The translations under genes and the position numbers were made by a program. From Acidobacteriota bacterium (GTDB lineage: Bacteria; Acidobacteriota; Terriglobia; Terriglobales; Acidobacteriaceae), in assembly GCA_021781255.1 (NCBI GenBank), contig JAJXXG010000027.1:1-6325 (forward strand): a stretch of DNA of 6,325 nt. The letters run 5' to 3'. A model generated the notes under the pieces. It worked only from the letters and a program-made list of their open reading frames with translations. It did no database searches and was not told the origin of the DNA. Below, in pieces: positions 1 to 6,061 of the stretch (positions are counted from its first letter, which is position 1; each line of letters opens with the position of its first letter).

Positions 1-833
1 GCATGAGCAACGCACCCTATCTTCTGGATCGAGCGCGCGGCGGCTATCGCATGGGGCATGGACGCGTTCTCGACCACATGTTTCTCGATGGGCTCGAAGA
101 CGCCTACGACAAAGGCCGCCTGATGGGCACATTCGCCGAAGATTGTGCGCAAAGCTACGCGTTCACGCGGGAAGCGCAGGACGCATTCGCGCTGGCGTCG
201 CTAGCAAGAGCGCAAAAGGCCACTGCCGATGGCAGCTTTGCCGCGGAGATCGTTCCGGTCACAGTGAAGGCCGGTAAGACTGAACGCGTGGTGAGCCATG
301 ACGAGCTGCCGCAGAAGGCAACTCCAGAGAAGATTCCGCACCTGAAGCCGGCGTTTCGCGAAGACGGCACGGTGACCGCGGCTAACTCCAGCGGCATCTC
401 CGATGGCGCCGCCGCGCTGGTGCTCATGCGCCGCTCTGAAGCTGAAAGGCGCGGCCTCACGCCGCTGGCAACCATCGTGGGTCACGCAGCGTACGCAAAT
501 ATACCGGCGCTCTTTCCCACTGCGCCCATCGGCGCCATCCGCGCGCTCATGGAGCGCACCGGCTGGACTGCCGGCGATGTGGATTTGTTCGAGATCAACG
601 AGGCGTTCGCCGTGGTAACGATGGCGGCAATGCGCGATCTCGGCCTTGCGCACGAAAAGGTCAACGTCCACGGCGGCGCCTGCGCGCTCGGCCATCCCAT
701 CGGCGCCTCGGGCGCGCGCATCGTGGTCACTCTGCTTGCGGCGCTCGCAAAATACGGCCTGAAGCGCGGAATCGCCGCGCTCTGCATCGGCGGCGGCGAG
801 GCAACGGCCATGGCGATGGAAAGGATCGCCTGA
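1..833 (+). CDS. Acetyl-CoA acetyltransferase (thiolase), 5' truncated by window edge
   Basis: This is a thiolase-family enzyme that condenses two acetyl-CoA to acetoacetyl-CoA, or cleaves 3-ketoacyl-CoA in the reverse direction; it is cytoplasmic. The 276 residues visible from the ATG at position 3 are the C-terminal two thirds of a protein usually about 390-400 residues long. That ATG is internal: the first residues MSNAPYLL match the conserved thiolase segment that follows a GGxES stretch, and the two bases before it fit the end of a Ser codon. Numbering from this Met, the NEAFA motif is at 199-203, the catalytic His at 231 (GHPIGASG) and the second catalytic Cys at 261 (CIGGG); NSSGISDGA (128-136) is also typical. 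The nucleophilic Cys of the N-terminal domain lies outside the window. The MGTFAED and NVHGGACALGHP wording favours a biosynthetic AtoB/PhaA-like or short-chain type over FadA, but chain-length preference cannot be read here. The gene is convergent with the molybdenum subunit gene. Confidence 0.95.
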   Translation, partial: MSNAPYLLDRARGGYRMGHGRVLDHMFLDGLEDAYDKGRLMGTFAEDCAQSYAFTREAQDAFALASLARAQKATADGSFAAEIVPVTVKAGKTERVVSHDELPQKATPEKIPHLKPAFREDGTVTAANSSGISDGAAALVLMRRSEAERRGLTPLATIVGHAAYANIPALFPTAPIGAIRALMERTGWTAGDVDLFEINEAFAVVTMAAMRDLGLAHEKVNVHGGACALGHPIGASGARIVVTLLAALAKYGLKRGIAALCIGGGEATAMAMERIA

Positions 834-864
834 CGGAAGGGCCTCGACGGCGCTTGTGCCCGAT

Positions 865-3030
865 CTAACTTTGCAAAGCAGGTTTTGATTGTCCGGGGGC
901 CGCGACGTGCGGGGCCAGGGGCATCGCGCGAAGACGCACGCCGGCAGCGGCAAAGATGGCGTTGCCGACCGCCGGCGCAAGGCCCACATTGCCCGTTTCG
1001 CCCGCGCCCGCCGAAGGCAAATCTTTCCGGTCAAGGAGCACGATTTCGATCTGCGGCGTGTCGCTGAAGCGGGGAAGGCGGTACTCGGCAAAAGAAGGAT
1101 TCAGGATGCGCCCATCGGTAAAGAGCACCTGCTCGAAGAGCGCGCCGCCAATGGCCTGCACAATGGCGCCCGACAACTGGTTCTTCAAACCGTCGGGATT
1201 GACGATCGCGCCCGACTCCCACGCCTGTACGACGCGGCGAATGCGCACTCGTTTGGTAGCGGGATCGATGGCGATCTCGACACAAGTCGCCACGTTGCCG
1301 CCCTTTTCAGTGCCCCCCGCGATACCGAATCCGCGCTCAGGCGTTGATTGCGAGCGGCCCCAGCCGAACTTTTCCGCTGCTGCCTGAAAGGCCGAGCGGA
1401 GCCTGGCGTCAGTAAGGTTCTTCAGGCGAAACTCGAGCGGTTCGATTTGGGCGGCGTGGGCGAGCGAATCCATGGCTGACTCGCGCGCGAAGAAGTTGGC
1501 CGCCGCGGCCAGCGAGCGGTAAGAGCCCTGGCGAAGCGGGTAATCTACCGGATAGTATTGGATGATTTGATTGGGAACGCTGTAAGGAGTCCCGATGCCT
1601 GCGTTGCCCGAGTTGTAATTGTGGCACTCCCAGGCGAGCAGGGTTCCGTCGCGGCGCGCGCCTGCCCGGATCTCAATCAGGCCGGCGGGACGGAAATAAG
1701 CCCAGGTGAATTCTTCGCGCCGGGTCCACTCCAGTTTCACCGGCTTGCCTGCAGCCTTGGCCAGGCGCGCAGCTTCCACAGCCGCCTCGCCCGTGTGCTT
1801 GCCGCCAAAACCCCCGCCCATATCCGGCTGAATGACGCGCACGTTTGCCGCGGGAATCTTGAACGCATCCACCAGCGCGTCGCGCACCGCAAACGGACGC
1901 TGCGTTCCGGTCCATACAGTCAACTTATCGCCGTCCCATTCAGCAACGGCTGCACGCGGCTCAAGCGGCGCATGCGCAATGTACTGGAGGGTGTATTGCT
2001 CTTCCAGTTTGATCTCCGCCGCGTCCATCGCCTGCGCAACGGAGCCGGAAACATACTGCGGTTTCTTGTTCCCGCCGTTTCCCCCTCTGTTCTTCAGCAC
2101 TTCAAAGAGATCGCGGTTCGAGGGTTGCGCGGGCACATCCCACCTGGCATGGATGGCCGACAGCGCGCGTTGCGCGGTGAGCGGATCGGGTGCAACCACT
2201 CCGGTGAAATCGCCGTCGCGCACAACCTTCACCTCGGGCAGTTTTTCCGCCGCGCCGGTTTCGAGGGACTTAAGCGCAGCGTTGAATCCTTCGGGGCGCA
2301 GCACAGCGCCGAACAACATCCCAGGCCGGACGACATCAGACGGATAGATATGCTTGCCGGTCACGAAATCGCGGCCTTGCGCCTTGGCAACGGAAGTCCC
2401 GGCAATCTTCCACGCGCCGGCGGGCATCAGCGCCTCGTTGCCGGAGACGATCTTGACGAGGTTCGCGCCGCGGGTGAGTTCGCCGTAGGTGATTGAACGC
2501 GATGTTCGCGGGTCAGTAACTGAAGCATCGGCTGCCACAAGGGATGCGGAGTCAACATGCCATTGTTCGGCGGCCGTTTCAAGCAGCATCTGGCGCGCGG
2601 CCGCGGCCATGGTGCGCAGTTGCCGGCCCATGACGGGTGTCGTGAGGCTGCCGAATGTCCCCATGTCCCAGGGTGTGAGAGCCGTATCGCCCATCACCAT
2701 CTCAATCGAGGCAAAGGGCGCGTGCAACTCATCGGCCACGAGTTGCGCGAGCGAGGTGCGGATGTTCTGGCCCACCTCCGCTTTGCCGGTAAATACCCTC
2801 ACTCCGCCGTCGGCTGCAATGTGGAGCCATGCCCCCACATCCTTGGGCGGCTCTTGTAAGACAAAGCTTCCGCCTTCTTCCTGCGTCCACGCGGAGGCGC
2901 CGGCAAGACCGACGACCAGGCCGCCGCCGAAGAGCTTCAGGAAATCGCGCCGGTCGAATTGCAGCCCGCCCGGCGGATTCCATTCGCCGCCCTCAAAAAA
3001 CTCGCGTTCGAACGGGTCGCGAAAGCTCAT
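865..3030 (-). CDS. Tat-exported molybdopterin-binding subunit, xanthine dehydrogenase family (IorB-like)
   Basis: This is the large catalytic subunit (721 aa) of a molybdenum hydroxylase, closest in style to isoquinoline 1-oxidoreductase beta subunits and related aldehyde oxidases; it would hydroxylate an N-heterocycle or oxidise an aldehyde with water as oxygen donor. A twin-arginine signal (RRDFLK at 27-32, then a Gly/Ala/Val-rich segment to about 48) predicts folded export to the periplasm. Visible motifs are GKAEVGQN (82-89), AHAPLEPRAAV (352-362), the molybdopterin-binding QPDMGGGFGGK (401-411), GSYRSLAA (502-509) and GAGETG (675-680), whose Glu678 is the expected catalytic base. A Gly/Asn/Lys-rich linker lies at about 313-323. 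There is no cytochrome c motif (CxxCH). The frame stays open upstream to 3213, but the start at 3030 is preferred: its ATG overlaps the stop of the Fe-S gene as ATGA, and AAGGAG sits 7 bases upstream. The true substrate is unknown. Confidence 0.93.
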   Translation of the reverse strand: MSFRDPFEREFFEGGEWNPPGGLQFDRRDFLKLFGGGLVVGLAGASAWTQEEGGSFVLQEPPKDVGAWLHIAADGGVRVFTGKAEVGQNIRTSLAQLVADELHAPFASIEMVMGDTALTPWDMGTFGSLTTPVMGRQLRTMAAAARQMLLETAAEQWHVDSASLVAADASVTDPRTSRSITYGELTRGANLVKIVSGNEALMPAGAWKIAGTSVAKAQGRDFVTGKHIYPSDVVRPGMLFGAVLRPEGFNAALKSLETGAAEKLPEVKVVRDGDFTGVVAPDPLTAQRALSAIHARWDVPAQPSNRDLFEVLKNRGGNGGNKKPQYVSGSVAQAMDAAEIKLEEQYTLQYIAHAPLEPRAAVAEWDGDKLTVWTGTQRPFAVRDALVDAFKIPAANVRVIQPDMGGGFGGKHTGEAAVEAARLAKAAGKPVKLEWTRREEFTWAYFRPAGLIEIRAGARRDGTLLAWECHNYNSGNAGIGTPYSVPNQIIQYYPVDYPLRQGSYRSLAAAANFFARESAMDSLAHAAQIEPLEFRLKNLTDARLRSAFQAAAEKFGWGRSQSTPERGFGIAGGTEKGGNVATCVEIAIDPATKRVRIRRVVQAWESGAIVNPDGLKNQLSGAIVQAIGGALFEQVLFTDGRILNPSFAEYRLPRFSDTPQIEIVLLDRKDLPSAGAGETGNVGLAPAVGNAIFAAAGVRLRAMPLAPHVAAPGQSKPALQS

Positions 3031-3506
3031 CGGCCTGCTCCTTCCCCTGCCTGCCGTGCGGCGCGTTTGATGGCCGCAACGACGCGCGGATAGGTTCCGC
3101 ACCGGCACAGATTTCCATTCATCGCCGCGGTAATCTCTTCGTCGCTGGGATTGCGCTTCTTGCGCAGTAGCGCAGTCGCGCTCAAGATCATGCCTGACGT
3201 GCAGTAGCCGCACTGGAAGGCGCCCTCGTCGAGAAAGGCCTGCTGTACGGCATTGAGCTGTCCATTCTGCTCAAGGCCTTCAATGGTGACGATCTTCGCG
3301 TTTGCGGCCGCAGCCACTGGAGTGATGCAGGAACGCGCGGCGCGGCCGTTTATCAGGACGGTGCAGGCTCCGCACTGGCCCTCGCCGCAGCCGTATCGGG
3401 TTCCGGCAAGATTGAGCCGGTTGCGCAGCACATATAGCAGCGGCTCCTCAGGCGGAGCGCTCACGCGCAAATTCGCGCCATTCACATTCAAGACGAACTC
3501 GCTCAT
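3027..3506 (-). CDS. [2Fe-2S]-binding subunit of molybdenum hydroxylase (IorA/CoxS-like)
   Basis: This small electron-transfer subunit (159 aa) carries two [2Fe-2S] clusters that pass electrons from the molybdenum centre to an external acceptor. The N-terminal plant-ferredoxin-like domain has Cys40, Cys45, Cys48 and Cys60 (GCGEGQCGACTVLINGRAARSC pattern, split over 39-60). The helical domain has Cys99 and Cys102 (QCGYCTSGM) and Cys134 and Cys136 (NLCRCGTYPR). This eight-Cys layout and the length are standard for the xanthine dehydrogenase family. There is no signal peptide, so if the complex works in the periplasm this subunit must ride out on the Tat signal of its partner. It is the first gene of the pair; its TGA overlaps the next ATG by four bases. 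The start at 3506 is supported by AGGGAG six bases upstream. No FAD-binding (CoxM-type) gene is adjacent, which fits the two-subunit isoquinoline oxidoreductase type. Confidence 0.95.
   Translation of the reverse strand: MSEFVLNVNGANLRVSAPPEEPLLYVLRNRLNLAGTRYGCGEGQCGACTVLINGRAARSCITPVAAAANAKIVTIEGLEQNGQLNAVQQAFLDEGAFQCGYCTSGMILSATALLRKKRNPSDEEITAAMNGNLCRCGTYPRVVAAIKRAARQAGEGAGR
3038..3043 (-). promoter_or_regulatory. Ribosome binding site inside the Fe-S gene, deciding the Mo-subunit start
   Basis: On the minus strand, AAGGAG lies 7 bases before the ATG at 3030, inside the last codons of the Fe-S subunit gene. With the ATGA stop/start overlap it fixes the Mo-subunit start and shows translational coupling. 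The extended reading from 3213 is therefore very unlikely. Confidence 0.8.
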
Positions 3507-3512
3507 TGCAGA

Positions 3513-3518
3513 CTCCCT
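3513..3518 (-). promoter_or_regulatory. Ribosome binding site of the Fe-S subunit gene
   Basis: AGGGAG on the minus strand, 6 bases before the ATG at 3506. The spacing is normal and it supports that start. Confidence 0.65.
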
Positions 3519-3606
3519 ATGCGCACGGGCTCTGTGCCATTTTACTTTTAGATCTTATTCTTACCGCGTCGTTCCAGGATTCGGTGAAAATCCGCGGTGC
3601 GCGTCG

Positions 3607-3637
3607 AGTATAGCAATGGAAGCTACACACCCGCCAA
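3607..3637 (-). promoter_or_regulatory. Candidate extended -10 promoter for the hydroxylase pair
   Basis: On the minus strand, just past the lpxC stop, TGCTATACT (3607-3615) reads as an extended -10 element (TGn followed by TATACT, five of six matches to TATAAT). A weak -35 candidate, TTGGCG (3632-3637), overlaps the end of lpxC with a long 19-base spacer. A start near 3600 would leave a leader of about 95 bases. This would let the hydroxylase pair be transcribed independently of lpxC. It was judged by eye against a sigma-70 consensus only. Confidence 0.4.
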
Positions 3638-4558
3638 AGCTTCTTCGGCAACACCGGAACCAGTATTCGGCTGCGCATTGCCGGGCGCTGAGGTCGCGAC
3701 CGGCACGTGAGCCAGTTCCCAAGCCGAACGGTCCTTGAGCAACCGGGCAACAAGCGCGGTGTGCATGGCGTGACCTGCGCGCTCAGCCACCACATGGCCC
3801 TCAAGGCGGCGCCCGGCAAGGGCCAGATCGCCGATCAGATCGAGCACCTTATGGCGCACATACTCATCAGGGAAGCGCAACGGGCCGTTCTGCGGGCCGC
3901 TTGCGCTCAGAATGATGGCGTTCTCTGCGCTTGCGCCGCGAATCAGTCCCATGTCGCGGAGCTTGCGCTCATCGGCTTGATAGCCGAAGGTACGCGCTCC
4001 GGCAATCTCGGAGCCGTAGGTCTCCGCAGCCAGATCGACACAGGTTTCCTGCCGGCCAATGGGCGCGGGAAAGTTGATGGTGTAACAAATGCGATAGCCG
4101 GCCCCGGGATAGACGCCAATGAATTTGTCGCCTTCGCGCACTTCCACCGGGCGCAGCACACGGAGCGTCTCGCGGCGGCGGCGTTGCGCGCGGATGCCCA
4201 CGCGATGAAACGCATCGACATAGGGCAGAGCGCTGCCGTCGAGAATCGGCAGCTCCAGATTATCGATCTCGACAATTACGTTGTCGATGCCCATGCCGAT
4301 GAAAGCCGAAAGCAGATGCTCGGTGGTGGAGATGAGTACGCCCTGTCGCATAAGACTGGTGGCGTAGCTCACCTTGGCCACGTTGCGCCCTGTAGCGGGA
4401 ATCTCAAAATTATCCAGATCCGTGCGCCGGAAGACAATGCCCGAACCTGCGGCGGCGGGCAGCAACCGCATGGCAACAGGCGCTCCTGAGTGCAGTCCCA
4501 CGCCTGCAAATTCAAGCGGCGCTGCGATTGTCTGTTCCAGGTGCGCGAGTTGAGCCAA
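3623..4558 (-). CDS. lpxC: UDP-3-O-acyl-N-acetylglucosamine deacetylase LpxC
   Basis: LpxC is the zinc-dependent cytoplasmic enzyme that removes the N-acetyl group from UDP-3-O-acyl-GlcNAc, the committed step of lipid A synthesis. The 311-residue length matches the family (about 300-310). Expected features are all present: GVGLHSG (19-25), the STTEHLLSA motif with Glu80 and zinc ligand His81, LDGSALPYV (106-114), GARTFGY (187-193), and RHKVLDLIGDLAL (235-247) with zinc ligands His236 and Asp240, Lys237 and Asp244. GHVVAERAGH (254-263) supplies the catalytic His263. The start codon is TTG: GGAG sits 7 bases upstream, the frame upstream reaches a TAA at 4595-4597 with no ATG, GTG or better TTG, and the next Met is residue 30, inside the conserved fold. 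No other lpx or fab gene is visible next to it. It diverges from the peptidase gene. Confidence 0.97.
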   Translation of the reverse strand: MAQLAHLEQTIAAPLEFAGVGLHSGAPVAMRLLPAAAGSGIVFRRTDLDNFEIPATGRNVAKVSYATSLMRQGVLISTTEHLLSAFIGMGIDNVIVEIDNLELPILDGSALPYVDAFHRVGIRAQRRRRETLRVLRPVEVREGDKFIGVYPGAGYRICYTINFPAPIGRQETCVDLAAETYGSEIAGARTFGYQADERKLRDMGLIRGASAENAIILSASGPQNGPLRFPDEYVRHKVLDLIGDLALAGRRLEGHVVAERAGHAMHTALVARLLKDRSAWELAHVPVATSAPGNAQPNTGSGVAEEALAGV

Positions 4559-4565
4559 ATGCCTT

Positions 4566-4569
4566 CTCC
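4566..4569 (-). promoter_or_regulatory. Ribosome binding site supporting the TTG start of lpxC
   Basis: On the minus strand, GGAG (within GGAGAAGG) lies 7 bases before the TTG at 4558. It decides the start, since there is no ATG or GTG in frame between the upstream stop at 4595-4597 and codon 30. Confidence 0.6.
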
Positions 4570-4624
4570 GAATCCAGGAAAACCTAGCCAGTGTTTAGAT
4601 TAGACGGGAAGTGCATCTCCGTAC

Positions 4625-4642
4625 TGTGGTATTTTTGCCACA
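4625..4642. promoter_or_regulatory. Imperfect 18-base palindrome, candidate operator
   Basis: TGTGGTA and TGCCACA flank a TTTT centre and are inverted copies of each other at six of seven positions (the exception would be a G-U pair in RNA). The element overlaps the candidate -35 box of the plus-strand promoter, where a repressor would act, and it also lies in the upstream region of lpxC. No regulator gene is in the window and I do not recognise the motif as a known operator. It could also be a weak hairpin or chance. Confidence 0.35.
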
Positions 4643-4663
4643 CTATGCGTTTGGCTGTACACT
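4635..4663 (+). promoter_or_regulatory. Candidate sigma-70-type promoter for the peptidase gene
   Basis: TTGCCA (4635-4640, five of six matches to TTGACA) is followed after exactly 17 bases by TACACT (4658-4663, four of six matches to TATAAT). Transcription would begin near 4670, giving a leader of about 98 bases. Another -10-like hexamer, TAGAAT at 4708-4713, has no matching -35 box. Confidence 0.45.
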
Positions 4664-4757
4664 TGGGCCTTTCGAGCGGCGAGGAGTGAGGGTTTCATTA
4701 AGTGGCGTAGAATCAGGAGGTAAATCGCGGGCCTAACGCATCAACGCCGGAGCAAAG

Positions 4758-4763
4758 AGGAGG
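4758..4763 (+). promoter_or_regulatory. Ribosome binding site of the peptidase gene
   Basis: A full AGGAGG consensus ends 4 bases before the ATG at 4768. The spacing is slightly short, but no other ATG, GTG or TTG is in frame between the upstream TAG (4708-4710) and this ATG. The later ATG at 4798 has no Shine-Dalgarno sequence. Confidence 0.75.
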
Positions 4764-4767
4764 CAAA

Positions 4768-5940
4768 ATGAAGGTGACTGCCGATCCCCCGATTCCCATG
4801 CGGGCGCTGCTGGCCGGGGCCAGGCGCAAGGAGCTTCCGCTCCTTAACCTGACCGAGAGACTCGTACGGAAAGAGTCTCCCTCAGACGCAAAAGCTGCCG
4901 TGGATGCGTGCCTGGCGCTTGCGGCAGCGCAAGCCAGGGCGCTGGGTGGTCGCGTGAAACTGCACCGGCAGCACACATTCGCCGATGTGCTCGAAGCTCG
5001 GTTTGGACCGCGAAAATCGGTGGCCGCGAGCGGCGCGAAGCCCATCATGCTCCTCGGTCATCTGGATACAGTCTGGCCAGTGGGCACGCTCGAATCCATG
5101 CCGTGCCGGCTGAGCGACGGACGGCTTTGGGGACCGGGAACGCTGGACATGAAGGCTGGGGCGGCCATGGCGCTCACCGCCATCGAAATGCTCGCTGAAA
5201 CCAACCTGCTGCGCCGCGAAATTGTATTGCTGCTCAACGGCGACGAAGAGATTGGCAGTCCTGCTTCGCGCCCCATCATTGAGCAGATCGCGGGCGAATG
5301 CACCGCCGTTTATGTGCTGGAGCCGGCGCAGGGGCTGGCCTGCAAGACGGCGCGCAAAGGCATTGGAGATTGGCGAATCGAAGTGAAGGGCGTGGCGGCG
5401 CACGCGGGCGTGGACTTCGAGAAGGGTGCGAGCGCGATTAGAGAGTTGGCGCGCGTGGTGGAGACAGTGAGCAACTGGGCCGATCTGAAGCGCGGCCTGA
5501 CCGTGAGTGTCGGCAAGATCGGTGGAGGCACAAAGCGCAATGTGATTCCCGCCGAGGCATGGGCAGAGGTGGATGTGCGCTTTGCTCGCGCGGCAGACGG
5601 TTTGAGAATCGAACGCAAACTTGCCTCACTGAAAACGACAGACTCGCGCTGCACGCTGACCGTGGCCGGCGGCATCAACCGTCCGCCGATGGAGCGCAGC
5701 CGCGGAACAGTCCGGCTTTACAAAAGGGCGCGGGATCTCGCCCGCGAACTTGGTTTTTTGCTGGATGAGGCTGCGAGCGGCGGCGCCTCCGACGGCAACT
5801 TTACCGCGGCGCTGGGCATTTCCACGCTCGACGGCATGGGCGCGGTGGGCGAGGGCGCGCACGCGCGCCACGAGTCGGTGATCGTGGAGCACCTTGCGCC
5901 GCGGACGGCGCTGCTGGCGGGAATGCTGGCGGCGGATTAA
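4768..5940 (+). CDS. M20 family metallopeptidase, glutamate carboxypeptidase (CPG2)-like
   Basis: This is a complete 390-residue zinc aminoacylase/carboxypeptidase of the M20 family, most like the CPG2 (glutamate carboxypeptidase) branch, which releases a C-terminal amino acid from small peptides or acyl/folyl conjugates. The two-metal site is intact: GHLDTVWP (97-104) gives zinc ligand His98 and Asp100; GTLDMKAG (124-131) gives the bridging Asp127; NGDEEIGS (157-164) gives catalytic Glu160 and ligand Glu161; Glu185 (VLEPA) is the next ligand; and GEGAHARHES (361-370) gives His365. The inserted dimerisation domain (about 195-305) carries AHAG (His212) and RNVIPAEA (Asn258), which in relatives help bind substrate across the dimer. 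No signal peptide or membrane segment is evident, unlike secreted CPG2, so a cytoplasmic location is inferred. The substrate is unknown; peptide, amidohydrolase and deacylase roles are all possible. It has its own promoter-like region and is convergent with the amidase gene. Confidence 0.93.
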   Translation: MKVTADPPIPMRALLAGARRKELPLLNLTERLVRKESPSDAKAAVDACLALAAAQARALGGRVKLHRQHTFADVLEARFGPRKSVAASGAKPIMLLGHLDTVWPVGTLESMPCRLSDGRLWGPGTLDMKAGAAMALTAIEMLAETNLLRREIVLLLNGDEEIGSPASRPIIEQIAGECTAVYVLEPAQGLACKTARKGIGDWRIEVKGVAAHAGVDFEKGASAIRELARVVETVSNWADLKRGLTVSVGKIGGGTKRNVIPAEAWAEVDVRFARAADGLRIERKLASLKTTDSRCTLTVAGGINRPPMERSRGTVRLYKRARDLARELGFLLDEAASGGASDGNFTAALGISTLDGMGAVGEGAHARHESVIVEHLAPRTALLAGMLAAD

Positions 5941-5971
5941 GCGGCCGGCAGCTCCGGCGTGGCTGCGATCA

Positions 5972-5999
5972 GTCCCCGCGCGCAGGTAAAGCAGGGGAC
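5972..5999. repeat. Perfect inverted repeat (stem-loop) in the convergent spacer
   Basis: GTCCCC (5972-5977) and GGGGAC (5994-5999) form a perfect 6-base stem around a 16-base loop. It lies 31 bases after the peptidase stop and 62 bases beyond the amidase stop, where a bidirectional terminator would be expected. Neither side has a run of T, so it is not a standard intrinsic terminator. It could be a terminator of weak form, an mRNA-stabilising hairpin or one copy of a dispersed intergenic repeat. Confidence 0.4.
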
Positions 6000-6061
6000 A
6001 AGTGAGTGCGGGAACTTACGGCGATTCGGCAGGTGGACGCAGTTACTGTTTCGGCCGCTCT

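Larger units (their letters stand above)
4559..4767. other. Divergent intergenic regulatory region between lpxC and the peptidase gene
   Basis: These 209 bases separate two divergent starts and contain no convincing gene. The region is visibly more A+T-rich than the flanking genes around 4580-4660. It holds a plus-strand promoter-like pair (4635-4663), an overlapping imperfect palindrome (4625-4642), and two Shine-Dalgarno-like stretches, at 4715-4720 and 4758-4763. I could not find a convincing minus-strand -10/-35 pair for lpxC. Confidence 0.7.

Noticed and set aside
201..1091. Minus-strand open frame of 296 codons across the thiolase and the end of the molybdopterin gene
   Set aside because: It spans two real genes in other frames, has no family motifs and has compositional signs of a shadow frame.
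1558..2496. Long plus-strand open frame (312 codons) opposite the molybdopterin subunit
   Set aside because: It is antisense to a well-conserved protein; the translation is Arg/Gly/Ala-rich with no recognisable domain, as expected in GC-rich DNA.
3031..3213. 61-residue N-terminal extension of the molybdopterin subunit
   Set aside because: It overlaps the Fe-S subunit's conserved Cys region in another frame, is Arg-rich and unlike the family, and would bury the Tat signal. The ATG at 3030 has a good ribosome binding site and ATGA coupling.
3578..3594. 5-base stem (GGATT/AATCC) after lpxC as a terminator
   Set aside because: The stem is short and A+T-containing, with no T tract on the lpxC side; too weak to call.
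3707..4489. Plus-strand open frame of 260 codons opposite lpxC
   Set aside because: It lies wholly antisense to lpxC, whose full set of active-site motifs is intact; no independent domain is recognisable.
4686..4736. Possible 16-codon leader peptide starting at GTG upstream of the peptidase
   Set aside because: The only Shine-Dalgarno-like bases overlap the GTG itself, the peptide has no attenuation-type residue run, and there is no clear terminator/antiterminator pair after it.
4882..5403. Minus-strand open frame of 173 codons opposite the peptidase
   Set aside because: It is a shadow of the M20 peptidase coding frame with no recognisable motif.
5940..6059. 8-base inverted repeat AGCGGCCG/CGGCCGCT bounding the convergent spacer
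   Set aside because: The arms are 104 bases apart and contain the self-complementary CGGCCG, which is common by chance in GC-rich DNA; no duplication of flanking bases suggests an element.
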